From contig NZ_JAAOEN010000002.1 in NCBI RefSeq assembly GCF_011320225.1, positions 124,001-188,000 of the forward strand: a stretch of 64,000 nt of DNA, given 5' to 3'. The notes beneath the pieces are model-generated. The model ran no database searches, was not told the DNA's origin, and saw only the letters and a list, made by a program, of their open reading frames with translations. Of the stretch, positions 50,988 to 59,191 are shown in pieces. The stretch comes from Phytoactinopolyspora limicola (lineage in GTDB: Bacteria > Actinomycetota > Actinomycetes > Jiangellales > Jiangellaceae). The position numbers and the translations under genes were made by a program. Numbering within the stretch: the stretch's first letter is position 1; every line of letters begins with the position of its first letter.

Positions 50988-51751
50988 ACGATGCAGCGAC
51001 GCCTACCCATGACCACCTGGCCTGGCGCTCGACGCTGGCGCACAGTACGGTCGTTAACGTGAGCGATTCCAGCACACCGCCCAGCGCCGAACGCGTCATC
51101 AAGGTCTTCTTGCTCGACGACCACGAGGTAGTGCGCCGCGGTGTCGCGTCCCTGCTCGAGATCGAACCCGACATCACCGTCATCGGTGAGGCGGGCACCG
51201 CGGAGCAGGCTATCGCCCGTATTCCCGCACTCAAGCCGGATGTCGCCATCCTCGACGTTCGGTTGCCCGACGGCGACGGCGTCAGCGTCTGCCGCGAGGT
51301 GCGGTCCCGCCTGCCGGCCCTGGCCTGCCTCATGTTGACCTCGTACGCCGACGACGAAGCCCTGTTCGACGCGGTGATGGCTGGAGCGTCGGGCTACGTG
51401 CTCAAGCAGATCCACGGCACCGACTTGGTCGGCGCGGTGCGGGCGCTGGCCGACGGCAAGTCGCTGCTGGACCCGGAGAGCACCACCCGGATGCTGGAAC
51501 GGCTGCGCACCAAGGCAGCACAGACCGACCCGCTGGCGGCGCTGTCCGATCAGGAGCGCAAGATCCTCGACCTCATCGGCGAGGGCCTCACCAACCGGCA
51601 GATCGGTGAGCGTATGTTCCTGGCCGAGAAGACGGTCAAGAACTACGTGTCCAACCTGCTCGCCAAGCTGGACATGAGCCGGCGTACGCAGGCCGCGGCG
51701 CTCTCCGCGCAGCTCAAGGCCGAGTCGGCGCGCAACGATCGGGAACCCTAA
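50984..51751 (+). CDS. devR: DevR/DosR-like hypoxia response regulator
   Basis: A protein of 255 residues, NarL type, very close in sequence pattern to mycobacterial DosR: KVFLLDDHEVVRRGVASLLE, phosphoacceptor Asp91 in ILDVRLPDGDG, GASGYVLKQIHGTDL, and the LuxR HTH GEGLTNRQIGERMFLAEKTV, then KNYVSNLLAKLDMSRRTQAA. It carries about 37 extra N-terminal residues; the ATG at 50984 overlaps the ATPase stop and follows CCGGAGGTCCG, whereas a GTG at 51059 would give the usual length. Expected to activate the surrounding dormancy genes through boxes like those at 47141 and 58792. Convergent to the kinase gene. Confidence 0.9.
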   Translation: MNDAATPTHDHLAWRSTLAHSTVVNVSDSSTPPSAERVIKVFLLDDHEVVRRGVASLLEIEPDITVIGEAGTAEQAIARIPALKPDVAILDVRLPDGDGVSVCREVRSRLPALACLMLTSYADDEALFDAVMAGASGYVLKQIHGTDLVGAVRALADGKSLLDPESTTRMLERLRTKAAQTDPLAALSDQERKILDLIGEGLTNRQIGERMFLAEKTVKNYVSNLLAKLDMSRRTQAAALSAQLKAESARNDREP

Positions 51752-51775
51752 GCGGCTGCGGCCACCCACTGCGGC

Positions 51776-51828
51776 TCAGCGCTTGACGAGCGCCTGCCAG
51801 ATCAGCAGGGTTCCGGAACCATCGTTGG
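51776..51828 (-). pseudogene. Remnant of a second DevS-like kinase 3' end
   Basis: On the minus strand the sequence reads GPNDGSGTLLIWQALVKR stop. The real kinase at 51991 ends ATAGTSLVWQVPVKR stop, and the two DNA segments share most bases, including CGTCAAGCGCTGA. Nothing of the remaining kinase is left: the copy is cut by the inverted repeat at 51828-51900. This indicates a former tandem kinase gene, or a partial duplication of the 3' end. Confidence 0.65.
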
Positions 51829-51900
51829 GGCCTGCTGGCTCAGAATTGCGGATAGACGGCGTCCGAGGCGGCCCATCCGCAATTCTGAGCCAGTAGGCCC
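51828..51900. repeat. 26-base inverted repeat between devR and the kinase gene
   Basis: Arms 51828-51853 and 51875-51900 pair with one mismatch around a 21-base loop; core CTCAGAATTGCGGAT. It lies between the convergent devR and devS-like genes and probably ends transcription from both sides. It separates the kinase remnant from the intact kinase. Confidence 0.75.
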
Positions 51901-51990
51901 ATACAGAGGAAAGATCAGATGCGCACCCCCGAACCCCGACACTGGCCGTCGCCACCACCATGCATCCGATCGCCTCGGTGAAAATCTGGC

Positions 51991-53688
51991 TCAGCGCTTG
52001 ACGGGGACCTGCCAGACCAGCGAGGTTCCAGCGGTTGCCCGCGGTGCGATCTCGAAGCTGCCGCCGAGGCGTTCGGCCCGTTCGGCGAGGTTGGCCAGAC
52101 CGCTGCGGCGGCCATCGGCCGGAATCCCCACCCCATCGTCCACTACCGACACGCGAGCCTGCCCGCCGGAGACCGCCACGGTCACGGTGACGGCCGAGGC
52201 GCGTGCGTGGCGGACGACGTTGGACATGGCTTCTTGCAAGACGGCGACGAGATGCTGGCCGATCTCCTCCGGGATGCCCGAATCGACGAGGCCGTTCATC
52301 TGCAAGGCAGGGGCGAAGCCGAGTTGTTCGGTCGCCGACTCGATGATGGTGACGATCCGACCTCGCAGCGTGGTGGGCGCGGTGTCATGGGTCGACTGCA
52401 AGGCGAAGATGGTGGACCGGATCTGTCTGATGGTGGCGTCGAGGTCGTCGACGGTGCGTTGAACCCGCTCGGCGACCTCGGGCCGGTCGATCAGCCGGAC
52501 CGCGGCGGTCAGCGTCATCGCGCTGGCGAACAACCGCTGCACCACCACGTCGTGTAGGTCACGGGCGATCCGCTCGCGATCGTCGACGAGCCCGTGCCGC
52601 TCGCTCTCTCGGCGGGCATCGGCTAGTTCCAAGACCACCGCGGCCTGGTTGGCGAAAGCGGTCAGCATCCGCATCGTCGAGGCGACGAACGGTGAGGCAC
52701 CTCGCCGCTTCGCGAGGACGAGCACGCCACGGGCGCGTTCCTGGGTTCCCAGCGGCACTATCAGCGCCGGCCCGGCGGGCAGCCGATCGAGCAGCGGGGA
52801 CGCCTCGGCCGACGACCTCAGCGCCGGCACCATGCGGGCTTCGCCGCTGGCCAACACGGCCCCGGACAAGGTCCCGGTAGCCGAGAATTCGAGCGTCGTG
52901 AGGTTGTCCGCGTCTCGACCGGCCGCGGCGAGCACCGTCATCAGGTCGACGTCGCCAACCGGGACCACGACGGCCGCGGTATCGGCCGACGCCATGTCTT
53001 TGGCCCGGGACACCACGAGCTGGAGCGCGTCTGTCAGCTCCGAACCGGACAACAACACCTGTGTGACTTCGGCGGATGCGTCGAGCCAGGTCTCACGGCG
53101 ACGGGTCTCGTCGTACAACCTGGCGTTCTCGATGGCGATACCCGCAGCGCTGGCCAACCCCGCGACGATGACCTCGTCTTGTTCGTCGAAGTCGCGATCG
53201 CCGTTCTTCTCGGTCAGGTAGAGGTTGCCGAACACCTCGTCCCGGACTCTGATCGGCACCCCCAGGAAGTTATGCATCGGCGGGTGCCCATCCGGGAACC
53301 CGTAGGACTCTGGGTGCGCCGATATCTCGGGTAGCCGTAACGCCTGCGGCTCCTTGATCAGCAAGCCGAGCAGGCCACGGCCGTGCGGCCACTCGGCGAT
53401 GCGCGCTATCTCGTCCTCGGTGAGACCCACCGGGATGAACTGCGCCAGCTGACCGTCGTCTCCGATGACCCCGAGCGCTCCATACCGGCAGTCGACCAGT
53501 TCGGTCGCGGCCTCGACGATCCGCCTCAGCACCGTCTCGAGGTCGAGGTCGCGGCCGATGGACACCACGGCCTCAAGCAGCGAGTGCACACCGTCCCGCG
53601 CCGCTACCACGGCCTGGATCCGGGCCTGCACCTCGGTCAGCAACTCGTCCAACGGCAGCTTTGGCAGGAGCTGGCCCGCTTCTTCCAT
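51991..53688 (-). CDS. DevS/DosT-like GAF sensor histidine kinase
   Basis: A protein of about 565 residues: N-terminal helix, GAF-A (about residues 40-185), GAF-B (about 205-345), HisKA_3 (ERIARDLHDVVVQRLFASAM) and HATPase (VLQEAMSNVVRHARASAV; SVVDDGVGIP; SGLANLAERAERLGG). In GAF-A the segment GFPDGHPPMHNFLGVPIRVR matches the mycobacterial DevS region carrying the proximal heme histidine, so O2/NO/CO or redox sensing through heme is likely. Partner of DevR. Start taken at ATG 53688; GTG codons up to 53757 are in frame. No transmembrane segment. Confidence 0.9.
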   Translation of the reverse strand: MEEAGQLLPKLPLDELLTEVQARIQAVVAARDGVHSLLEAVVSIGRDLDLETVLRRIVEAATELVDCRYGALGVIGDDGQLAQFIPVGLTEDEIARIAEWPHGRGLLGLLIKEPQALRLPEISAHPESYGFPDGHPPMHNFLGVPIRVRDEVFGNLYLTEKNGDRDFDEQDEVIVAGLASAAGIAIENARLYDETRRRETWLDASAEVTQVLLSGSELTDALQLVVSRAKDMASADTAAVVVPVGDVDLMTVLAAAGRDADNLTTLEFSATGTLSGAVLASGEARMVPALRSSAEASPLLDRLPAGPALIVPLGTQERARGVLVLAKRRGASPFVASTMRMLTAFANQAAVVLELADARRESERHGLVDDRERIARDLHDVVVQRLFASAMTLTAAVRLIDRPEVAERVQRTVDDLDATIRQIRSTIFALQSTHDTAPTTLRGRIVTIIESATEQLGFAPALQMNGLVDSGIPEEIGQHLVAVLQEAMSNVVRHARASAVTVTVAVSGGQARVSVVDDGVGIPADGRRSGLANLAERAERLGGSFEIAPRATAGTSLVWQVPVKR

Positions 53689-53775
53689 CTCCACCACCCA
53701 CGTGCCGGGAAACTTACCGACATACGATACTCCCCGGGCCGGCCCACCATGATCCACCCAAAGGGTGGGGGTAGA

Positions 53776-54585
53776 TCAGGACGCTCGCGGCATGTTCCAT
53801 GATCGCACCGGAGACACCCGCCGCCGTTCACCGGCCAACGCGAGTTCACGCAGGGTAGAAACCACGACGGATGCCCCACGCCGGCGCAGATCGGTGGCCA
53901 GGATACCGGCCCGGTCGACGCCGATCACCACCGCGAAGCCACCGCGGGCGCCCGCCTCCACTCCGGCGAGGGAGTCGTCGATCACTACCGCCCGCCACGG
54001 CGCGACTCCCAGACCATGCGCGGCTTCGACGTAGACCGCCGGCTCCGGCTTGCCGGGTAGCGACCGCCGGTCCAGGACGGTCGCGTCCACGCTCAGGTCG
54101 AACAGCCCGCTCACGCCGGCCTTGGCCAGCACCCACGAGCTGTTCCTGGCCGCGGAGACCGCCGCGGTGGCGACCCCGTGCTGGCGCAGCTGGTGCAACA
54201 GCGCCACCGCGTCCGGAAATGCCGTGATACGTCCGTCTTCGACGGCGGCCCTGAACCAGGCGTCTTTCCGCTCCGCCAGCGACCACAACGTGTCCGCGTC
54301 GGCGCCGCTCGGTCCGTTCTGATCGGCCAGCTGGAAGCCGCGCGAGGCGAGGAACGCACGTAGGCCTTCGCGTCTGGACCGGCCGCCGACGAAACGGGCG
54401 TAGTCGGCCGTGGTGTTGAAGGGCGCGGCTTCCGCACCGACCTCTCGGGCCCGGCGCCGCAGGAAGTCGTCGAACGTCGCCTTCCAGGCCCGAGCGTGCA
54501 AGACGGCGCTGTCGGTGACCACCCCGTCGACGTCGAACAGGACCGCATCGACCCGGTCCAGATCCACGACTGTTTCGTGCGACAT
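53776..54585 (-). CDS. HAD-superfamily hydrolase (beta-phosphoglucomutase-like)
   Basis: A protein of 269 residues, HAD subfamily IA. Nucleophile Asp18 and Asp20 (AVLFDVDGVVTDSA), Ser/Thr in VSAARNSSWVL, Lys in GKPEPAVYVEAA and acidic pair in AVVIDDSLAGVEAG. The all-alpha cap contains DDFLRRRAREVG. Likely phosphatase or beta-phosphoglucomutase in trehalose/maltose metabolism. Start 54585 after GGGAGGAAACGGATC. Last gene of the minus-strand run CBS-BON, PEP synthase, USP, HAD, which probably is under the DosR-like box at 58792. Confidence 0.88.
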   Translation of the reverse strand: MSHETVVDLDRVDAVLFDVDGVVTDSAVLHARAWKATFDDFLRRRAREVGAEAAPFNTTADYARFVGGRSRREGLRAFLASRGFQLADQNGPSGADADTLWSLAERKDAWFRAAVEDGRITAFPDAVALLHQLRQHGVATAAVSAARNSSWVLAKAGVSGLFDLSVDATVLDRRSLPGKPEPAVYVEAAHGLGVAPWRAVVIDDSLAGVEAGARGGFAVVIGVDRAGILATDLRRRGASVVVSTLRELALAGERRRVSPVRSWNMPRAS

Positions 54586-54599
54586 GATCCGTTTCCTCC

Positions 54600-55505
54600 C
54601 TACGGCGAATGCACCACGGTCACCGGCGACGGTGCCCGCCGCAGGATGGTGCGCGCGACCGATCCGAGCAGCGCTCCGGTCACCAGACCGTGGCCTCGGC
54701 CTCCGATGACGATGCGGTTGCCGGTCCGTCCGTAGTCCATCAGCGCGTCGGCCGGCGAGCGTTCGTCGACCACAGCGTCGACCTTGACATCGGGGTAGCT
54801 CAGCCGCGGCGATTCGAGCACCTCTTGCAGACTGCGGCGGCCGTCCTCGCGCAGGAAGCCGGTTCCGTTGCCGATGGGCCACCCCTGCGGATATCCCGCG
54901 GGGAGGTCGAGGGCCAGCACCGCTTGGACTCCAACCCCCAGATCGGCCGCCACCTCGAAGGCATGCCGGATCGCTGGCTGACAGCGCTCCGATCCGTCGA
55001 CTCCGACCACGACGGGTTCGTCGCCGACGCCGACTCCTGCTCCAGACCAACTGGCCGGAACCACCGTCACTGGGACCTTCGCGCCAGAGGCACATGCCAC
55101 TGCTGTGGAGGTGGAGAGCAATCCGGACACCCGTCCGGTGTGGGTGCGGCCCAGCACCACCATGCGCGCAGCCTTGGCCGACCGGAGGAGGATCCGCGAC
55201 GGTGACCCCTGGGTCGCTCGCGTCGTCATCGTGACCCCTGTGTACGGGCTTGCGGCCAGCCGCTCACGGGCGGCCGCGAACGCGATCTCGGCGCGTTGCC
55301 GGCCGACCGGCGTCACGGGGTACTCGATGACAGTTGCCGGATACGCATGGACGAGCTCCAACGAGGCGCCCACCCGTACGGCTTCGGCCGCCGCCCATTC
55401 CACGGCGGCCAAACACGGTTCAGTGCCGTCCACGCCAACCGCGATCGGAGCGACCGTGGTTACGTCGAGACCTGGCACTTCCAGGTTCTGGGGACTGATA
55501 GTCAT
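54600..55505 (-). CDS. Tandem universal stress protein
   Basis: A protein of 301 residues with two USP domains (IAVGVDGTEPCLAAVEWAA; VVVGVDGSERCQPAIRHAF) and ATP motifs VLGRTHTGRVSGLLSTSTA and IGGRGHGLVTGALLGSVA. Same type as the gene at 47275 but clearly diverged. It lies 32 bases after the PEP synthase and 14 bases before the HAD gene, all in one direction. Expected to be induced in hypoxia. Confidence 0.92.
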   Translation of the reverse strand: MTISPQNLEVPGLDVTTVAPIAVGVDGTEPCLAAVEWAAAEAVRVGASLELVHAYPATVIEYPVTPVGRQRAEIAFAAARERLAASPYTGVTMTTRATQGSPSRILLRSAKAARMVVLGRTHTGRVSGLLSTSTAVACASGAKVPVTVVPASWSGAGVGVGDEPVVVGVDGSERCQPAIRHAFEVAADLGVGVQAVLALDLPAGYPQGWPIGNGTGFLREDGRRSLQEVLESPRLSYPDVKVDAVVDERSPADALMDYGRTGNRIVIGGRGHGLVTGALLGSVARTILRRAPSPVTVVHSP

Positions 55506-55537
55506 GACTCAAGAACACCACCAAACTGGGCCGTGGT

Positions 55538-57982
55538 TTAGTGCCCGACGGTCCCATCAACAAGGACCAACGACCTATCGTCGACGTTCATTCGTTCCGC
55601 CGCCGCCACGTGCTGGATGACACTCAGCAGGCTGTCCGGTGTCACCGAGATGGAGTCGATTCCCGCGTCGACCAGCACTTGAGCAAAGGCCGGATCATCG
55701 CTTGGGCGTTGTCCGCACAGGCCCACCGGCACCCCGGCATGATGCGCGGACTCGACCAAGCGCCGAATGCTCGTCGTGACCGCCGCGTCGTTCTCGTCGA
55801 ATAGGCGGGCAAGTACGTCGGAGTCACGATCCACTCCCAGGGTGAGCTGGGTGAGGTCGTTGCTCCCTACTGAGAAGCCATCGAATCGCTCCGCGAACTC
55901 CGCGGCCAGGATGATGTTGGAGGGAATCTCCGCCATCATGTAGACGCGCAAGCCGTCCGCCCCTCTGGCCACACTCTCGTCGGCCATCACCGCCAACACC
56001 TCATCCGCCTCGGCTAGCGTCCGGCAGAACGGAATCATGACGATGACGTTGTCGAGCCCGATCTCGCTGCGGACCCGCCGGATCGCCCGGCATTCGAGCG
56101 CGAACCCGTCCCGGTAACCCGGGCTGTAGTACCGGCTCGCGCCGCGCCAGCCGATCATCGGGTTCTCCTCTTTCGGCTCGAACGACTCCCCACCGATCAG
56201 CGCGGCGTACTCGTTGGTCTTGAAATCGCTCATCCGCACGACCACCGGGTTCGGCCAGTGTGCGGCCGCGATCCGGGCGATGCCGGTGGACAGCCGATCG
56301 ATGAAGTACTCGGCCGGGTCCGAATAGTCGCGGGTCATCCGCTCGATCCGGCGCCGGACGTCGGGCGCGAGTCGATCCGCACGCGCCAGCGCCATCGGAT
56401 GCACCCTGATGTCGCTGGCCACCAAGAACTCGATGCGCAACAGTCCGACTCCCACCGCTGGAAGGCGCCACCAACGGAAGGCCGCAGCCGGGTCGGCGAC
56501 GTTGAGCATCACTCTCGTCCGAGTCTCGGGAATGCCGGCAAGATCGATGTCTCGGCAGCGCACCTGCAGCCGGCCACGGTAGACCTTGCCTTGGTCGCCC
56601 TCCGCACACGACACCGTGACGACGTCGTCGTCGTTCAGGATCGTCGTCGCCGAGCCCGTTCCCACCACCGCCGGAACCCCCAGCTCGCGGCTGACGATGG
56701 CCGCGTGGGAGGTCCGCCCGCCGTGATCGGTGACGATAGCCGACGCCCGCTTCATGATCGGCTCCCAGTCCGGGTCGGTAATGCCTGTCACCAGTACCCC
56801 ACCGGCTGGGAACTCGTCGAGGTCGGTGGGGTGGACGAGTTTGACCACCGGACCGGACCCCACGGCGTCACCGATGGCCAAGCCGGTGACGATCGACTCA
56901 CCGGTCTCGAGCAGCTCGAACGAGCGGAGCGTGGTGCCGGTGGTCCGGGACTGCACCGTCTCTGGCCGAGCCTGGACGACGAACAGCTCACCCGTAGCGC
57001 CGTCCTTGGCCCACTCCATGTCGATCGGTGTGCCGTAGTGATCCTCGATGGCTACCGCCCACCGGCTGATCTGGAGGATTTCGTCGTCGGAGAGCACCCA
57101 GGCCGACCGTTCGGCGACGCTGGTGGTCACCGACGCGGTTCCGCCGGTGGACCGGTAGGCGACCTTGTGCTCCTTGCGCCCCTTCGTCTTCGACACGATC
57201 GGCCGAAGCCGCAGGTCGTCGAGCAACGGCTTGAACGTCACATACTCGTCGGGATCGACGGCGCCGCTGACCACCGATTCCCCGAGTCCCCAGGCGGCGT
57301 TGATCAGCACCACCCGGGGGAAGCCGGTCTCGGTGTCTAGGCTGAATGCCGTTCCCGCGCCGGCGAGGTCCGCCCGGACCATACGTTGTACCCCCACCGA
57401 CAATGCGATGTCCATGTGCGAGAAGCCCATGTCGCGCCGGTAGCTGATGGCGCGATCGGTGAACAGGGATGCGAAGCACCGCTGGCACGCGGCCAGCACC
57501 GCGTCGTCGCCTCGGACGTTGAGGAAGCTCTCCTGCTGCCCGGCGAAGCTGGCCTCCGGCAGATCCTCGGCGGTGGCGCTGCTGCGCACCGCCACCGGTG
57601 GCTCGGCCTGTCCGATATCGACCCCGAGGCTCGCGTAGGCCAGCCGGACCGCACGCGCCAACGACTTGGGCATAACCCCCCGGGTGATCATCGTTCTGAT
57701 GGCCTCGCCCACGTCGGCCAACGACGTGCCGGCATCGAGCCGGTCGAGTTCCGCCGCGATCCGCTCGCCCAGGCCGTTCGCGTCGATGAACAGGCGGTAG
57801 GCGTCGGCGGTGACGGCAAAACCCTCCGGGACGCGCACCCCTGCCGCTCCCAGGTTTCGGGTCAGTTCCCCGAGCGACGCGTTCTTGCCGCCGACGTGGC
57901 TGACGTCACCTCTTCCTACCTCGTCGAATCGGACGACGAGGCGGCCCTTCGTAGCGTTTACCGGTGCCTTTCGTGCCGGCAT
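55538..57982 (-). CDS. ppsA: Phosphoenolpyruvate synthase
   Basis: A protein of 814 residues that makes PEP, AMP and phosphate from pyruvate and ATP. N-terminal ATP-grasp/pyruvate-binding domain (VGGKNASLGELTRNLG; VAVRSSATAEDLPEASFAGQ), central phosphohistidine domain (DHGGRTSHAAIVSRELGVP, His at about residue 423) and C-terminal PEP-binding TIM barrel with FSVGSNDLTQLTLGVDRDSD and catalytic Cys in GLCGQRPSDDP. Length and motif order fit PpsA and not PPDK. Start 57982 after AAGGAGGCAAGATC. In a dormancy cluster it could support gluconeogenesis or redox balance. The CBS gene is 51 bases upstream. Confidence 0.92.
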   Translation of the reverse strand: MPARKAPVNATKGRLVVRFDEVGRGDVSHVGGKNASLGELTRNLGAAGVRVPEGFAVTADAYRLFIDANGLGERIAAELDRLDAGTSLADVGEAIRTMITRGVMPKSLARAVRLAYASLGVDIGQAEPPVAVRSSATAEDLPEASFAGQQESFLNVRGDDAVLAACQRCFASLFTDRAISYRRDMGFSHMDIALSVGVQRMVRADLAGAGTAFSLDTETGFPRVVLINAAWGLGESVVSGAVDPDEYVTFKPLLDDLRLRPIVSKTKGRKEHKVAYRSTGGTASVTTSVAERSAWVLSDDEILQISRWAVAIEDHYGTPIDMEWAKDGATGELFVVQARPETVQSRTTGTTLRSFELLETGESIVTGLAIGDAVGSGPVVKLVHPTDLDEFPAGGVLVTGITDPDWEPIMKRASAIVTDHGGRTSHAAIVSRELGVPAVVGTGSATTILNDDDVVTVSCAEGDQGKVYRGRLQVRCRDIDLAGIPETRTRVMLNVADPAAAFRWWRLPAVGVGLLRIEFLVASDIRVHPMALARADRLAPDVRRRIERMTRDYSDPAEYFIDRLSTGIARIAAAHWPNPVVVRMSDFKTNEYAALIGGESFEPKEENPMIGWRGASRYYSPGYRDGFALECRAIRRVRSEIGLDNVIVMIPFCRTLAEADEVLAVMADESVARGADGLRVYMMAEIPSNIILAAEFAERFDGFSVGSNDLTQLTLGVDRDSDVLARLFDENDAAVTTSIRRLVESAHHAGVPVGLCGQRPSDDPAFAQVLVDAGIDSISVTPDSLLSVIQHVAAAERMNVDDRSLVLVDGTVGH

Positions 57983-58033
57983 GATCTTGCCTCCTTCAGG
58001 CACCGCGCGACCGCGCTGCCCTCCTGGTTGTTC

Positions 58034-58723
58034 TCACATCGACCGGAGGACCCGGCCGACCCGGCTCTCCGAGTCGTCGAACACGTACGTGAGGTGGTCG
58101 ACGACGTCCACGACGCCGTCCACCTGCTGAGTCAGTCGAACCGCGATGTCGACGCTGCTCTTTCGATCCAACTCCCCGTCGAGGACGACCACGCCGTTCG
58201 TGACCTCCACCCGGACCGCGCCCCGCTCGGTCAGGAGCACGCGGCGGAAGACCTCAGCGATGATCTCTTCCTTGATCTCGCGGTCCGGCCGCAGGAACAC
58301 GGACAGGAGGTCCGCGCGGCTGACGATCCCGACGAGGACACCGGCGTCGTCGACCACGGGGAGCCGTTTGACGTGACGTTCGGTCATCAGCCGCGCGGCC
58401 ATGTTCACGCTCGCCTCAGCCTCGACGGTGATCGGTGGCCCCGTCATGAGATCCCCTGCCACCGCCCCCTCCACCTTCACCATCACCTCGTGCAGGTGGG
58501 GCGTGGACAGCCACGACCCGCGGCGACGCCGGTCTCGATACTCGTGCTTGAGTAACAGGTCGGCTTCGGACACCAGACCCACCAACTCGTCGTCGTCGTC
58601 CAACACGGGCAGCGCACTGATGCCGTGGTCCCGGAGCAGGCGCGCCACCTCCTTGAACGGGGTGGTGACAAGAACCGTGATCACAGACGTCGTCATCACG
58701 TCGGCGACCGTCACGTGTCTCAT
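58034..58723 (-). CDS. CBS-domain protein with C-terminal BON domain
   Basis: A protein of 229 residues. Two CBS motifs (VADVMTTSVITVLVTTPFKE, AGDLMTGPPITVEAEASVNM) form a Bateman module of about 150 residues that binds adenosine nucleotides; the last 70 residues are a BON domain (VRVEVTNGVVVLDGELDRKSS-like; QQVDGVVDVVDHLTYVFDD). This CBS-BON type is seen in hypoxia-linked actinobacterial proteins. Start at 58723 after GAAGGAGCCGGC. First gene of the PEP synthase run; a DosR-like box lies 69 bases upstream. Confidence 0.9.
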   Translation of the reverse strand: MRHVTVADVMTTSVITVLVTTPFKEVARLLRDHGISALPVLDDDDELVGLVSEADLLLKHEYRDRRRRGSWLSTPHLHEVMVKVEGAVAGDLMTGPPITVEAEASVNMAARLMTERHVKRLPVVDDAGVLVGIVSRADLLSVFLRPDREIKEEIIAEVFRRVLLTERGAVRVEVTNGVVVLDGELDRKSSVDIAVRLTQQVDGVVDVVDHLTYVFDDSESRVGRVLRSM

Positions 58724-58791
58724 GCCGGCTCCTTCTGTTGTGTCCGCACGATCCACCTCCACCATGTCCAGGCACACCACTCGACGGACAG

Positions 58792-58804
58792 GGGCGAAGG
58801 TCCC
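58792..58804. promoter_or_regulatory. DosR/DevR-like binding box
   Basis: GGGCGAAGGTCCC; its complement GGGACCTTCGCCC matches the DosR pattern, as the 47141 box does. It lies in the divergent gap between the CBS-BON/PEP synthase operon and the Rv1738-like/hyp operon, about 70 and 115 bases from the two starts. Confidence 0.65.
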
Positions 58805-58918
58805 GCACGAAGCCCGGCCATCGACCCTGTGAACGGTGCCGGCAAGTCCGTAGCGTCGTTGTCGTCAAGGCCCGTCCGGCGCCAACCGCGCCGACAACAC
58901 GGGAAGGACGACCGCGCC

Positions 58919-59191
58919 ATGACCACTACCAAACGCTGGACCGTGCAGATCTTCCTCAGTGAGCACGACGACGGCACCACCCGAGCCGAAGCTCAGCTGG
59001 ACACCCACACCGGAACCAGCATTCGCGCCGTCGGCGCCGCCCATTGCAACCCGGAGGACGTCAACGTCCCGGAGATCGGCGACGAGCTGGCCACGGCCCG
59101 CGCGCTCGCCACCCTCGGTGAGACACTCCTGCGGATCGCGGCTGGAGACGTCGAAGCGTCGACACACGAACCGGTCAGCCTCAAGCGATGA
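58919..59191 (+). CDS. DUF1876 (Rv1738/Rv2632c) family dormancy protein
   Basis: A protein of 90 residues: RWTVQIFLSEHDDGTTRAEA, HCNPEDVNVPEIGDELATAR and ALATLGETLLRIAAGDVEA. This is the DUF1876 family, whose M. tuberculosis member Rv1738 is strongly DosR-induced and structurally resembles ribosome hibernation factors. ATG at 58919 after GGGAAGGACG. Its stop overlaps the HypF start by four bases, so it is the first gene of the hyp operon, and a DosR-like box lies upstream. Confidence 0.9.
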   Translation: MTTTKRWTVQIFLSEHDDGTTRAEAQLDTHTGTSIRAVGAAHCNPEDVNVPEIGDELATARALATLGETLLRIAAGDVEASTHEPVSLKR

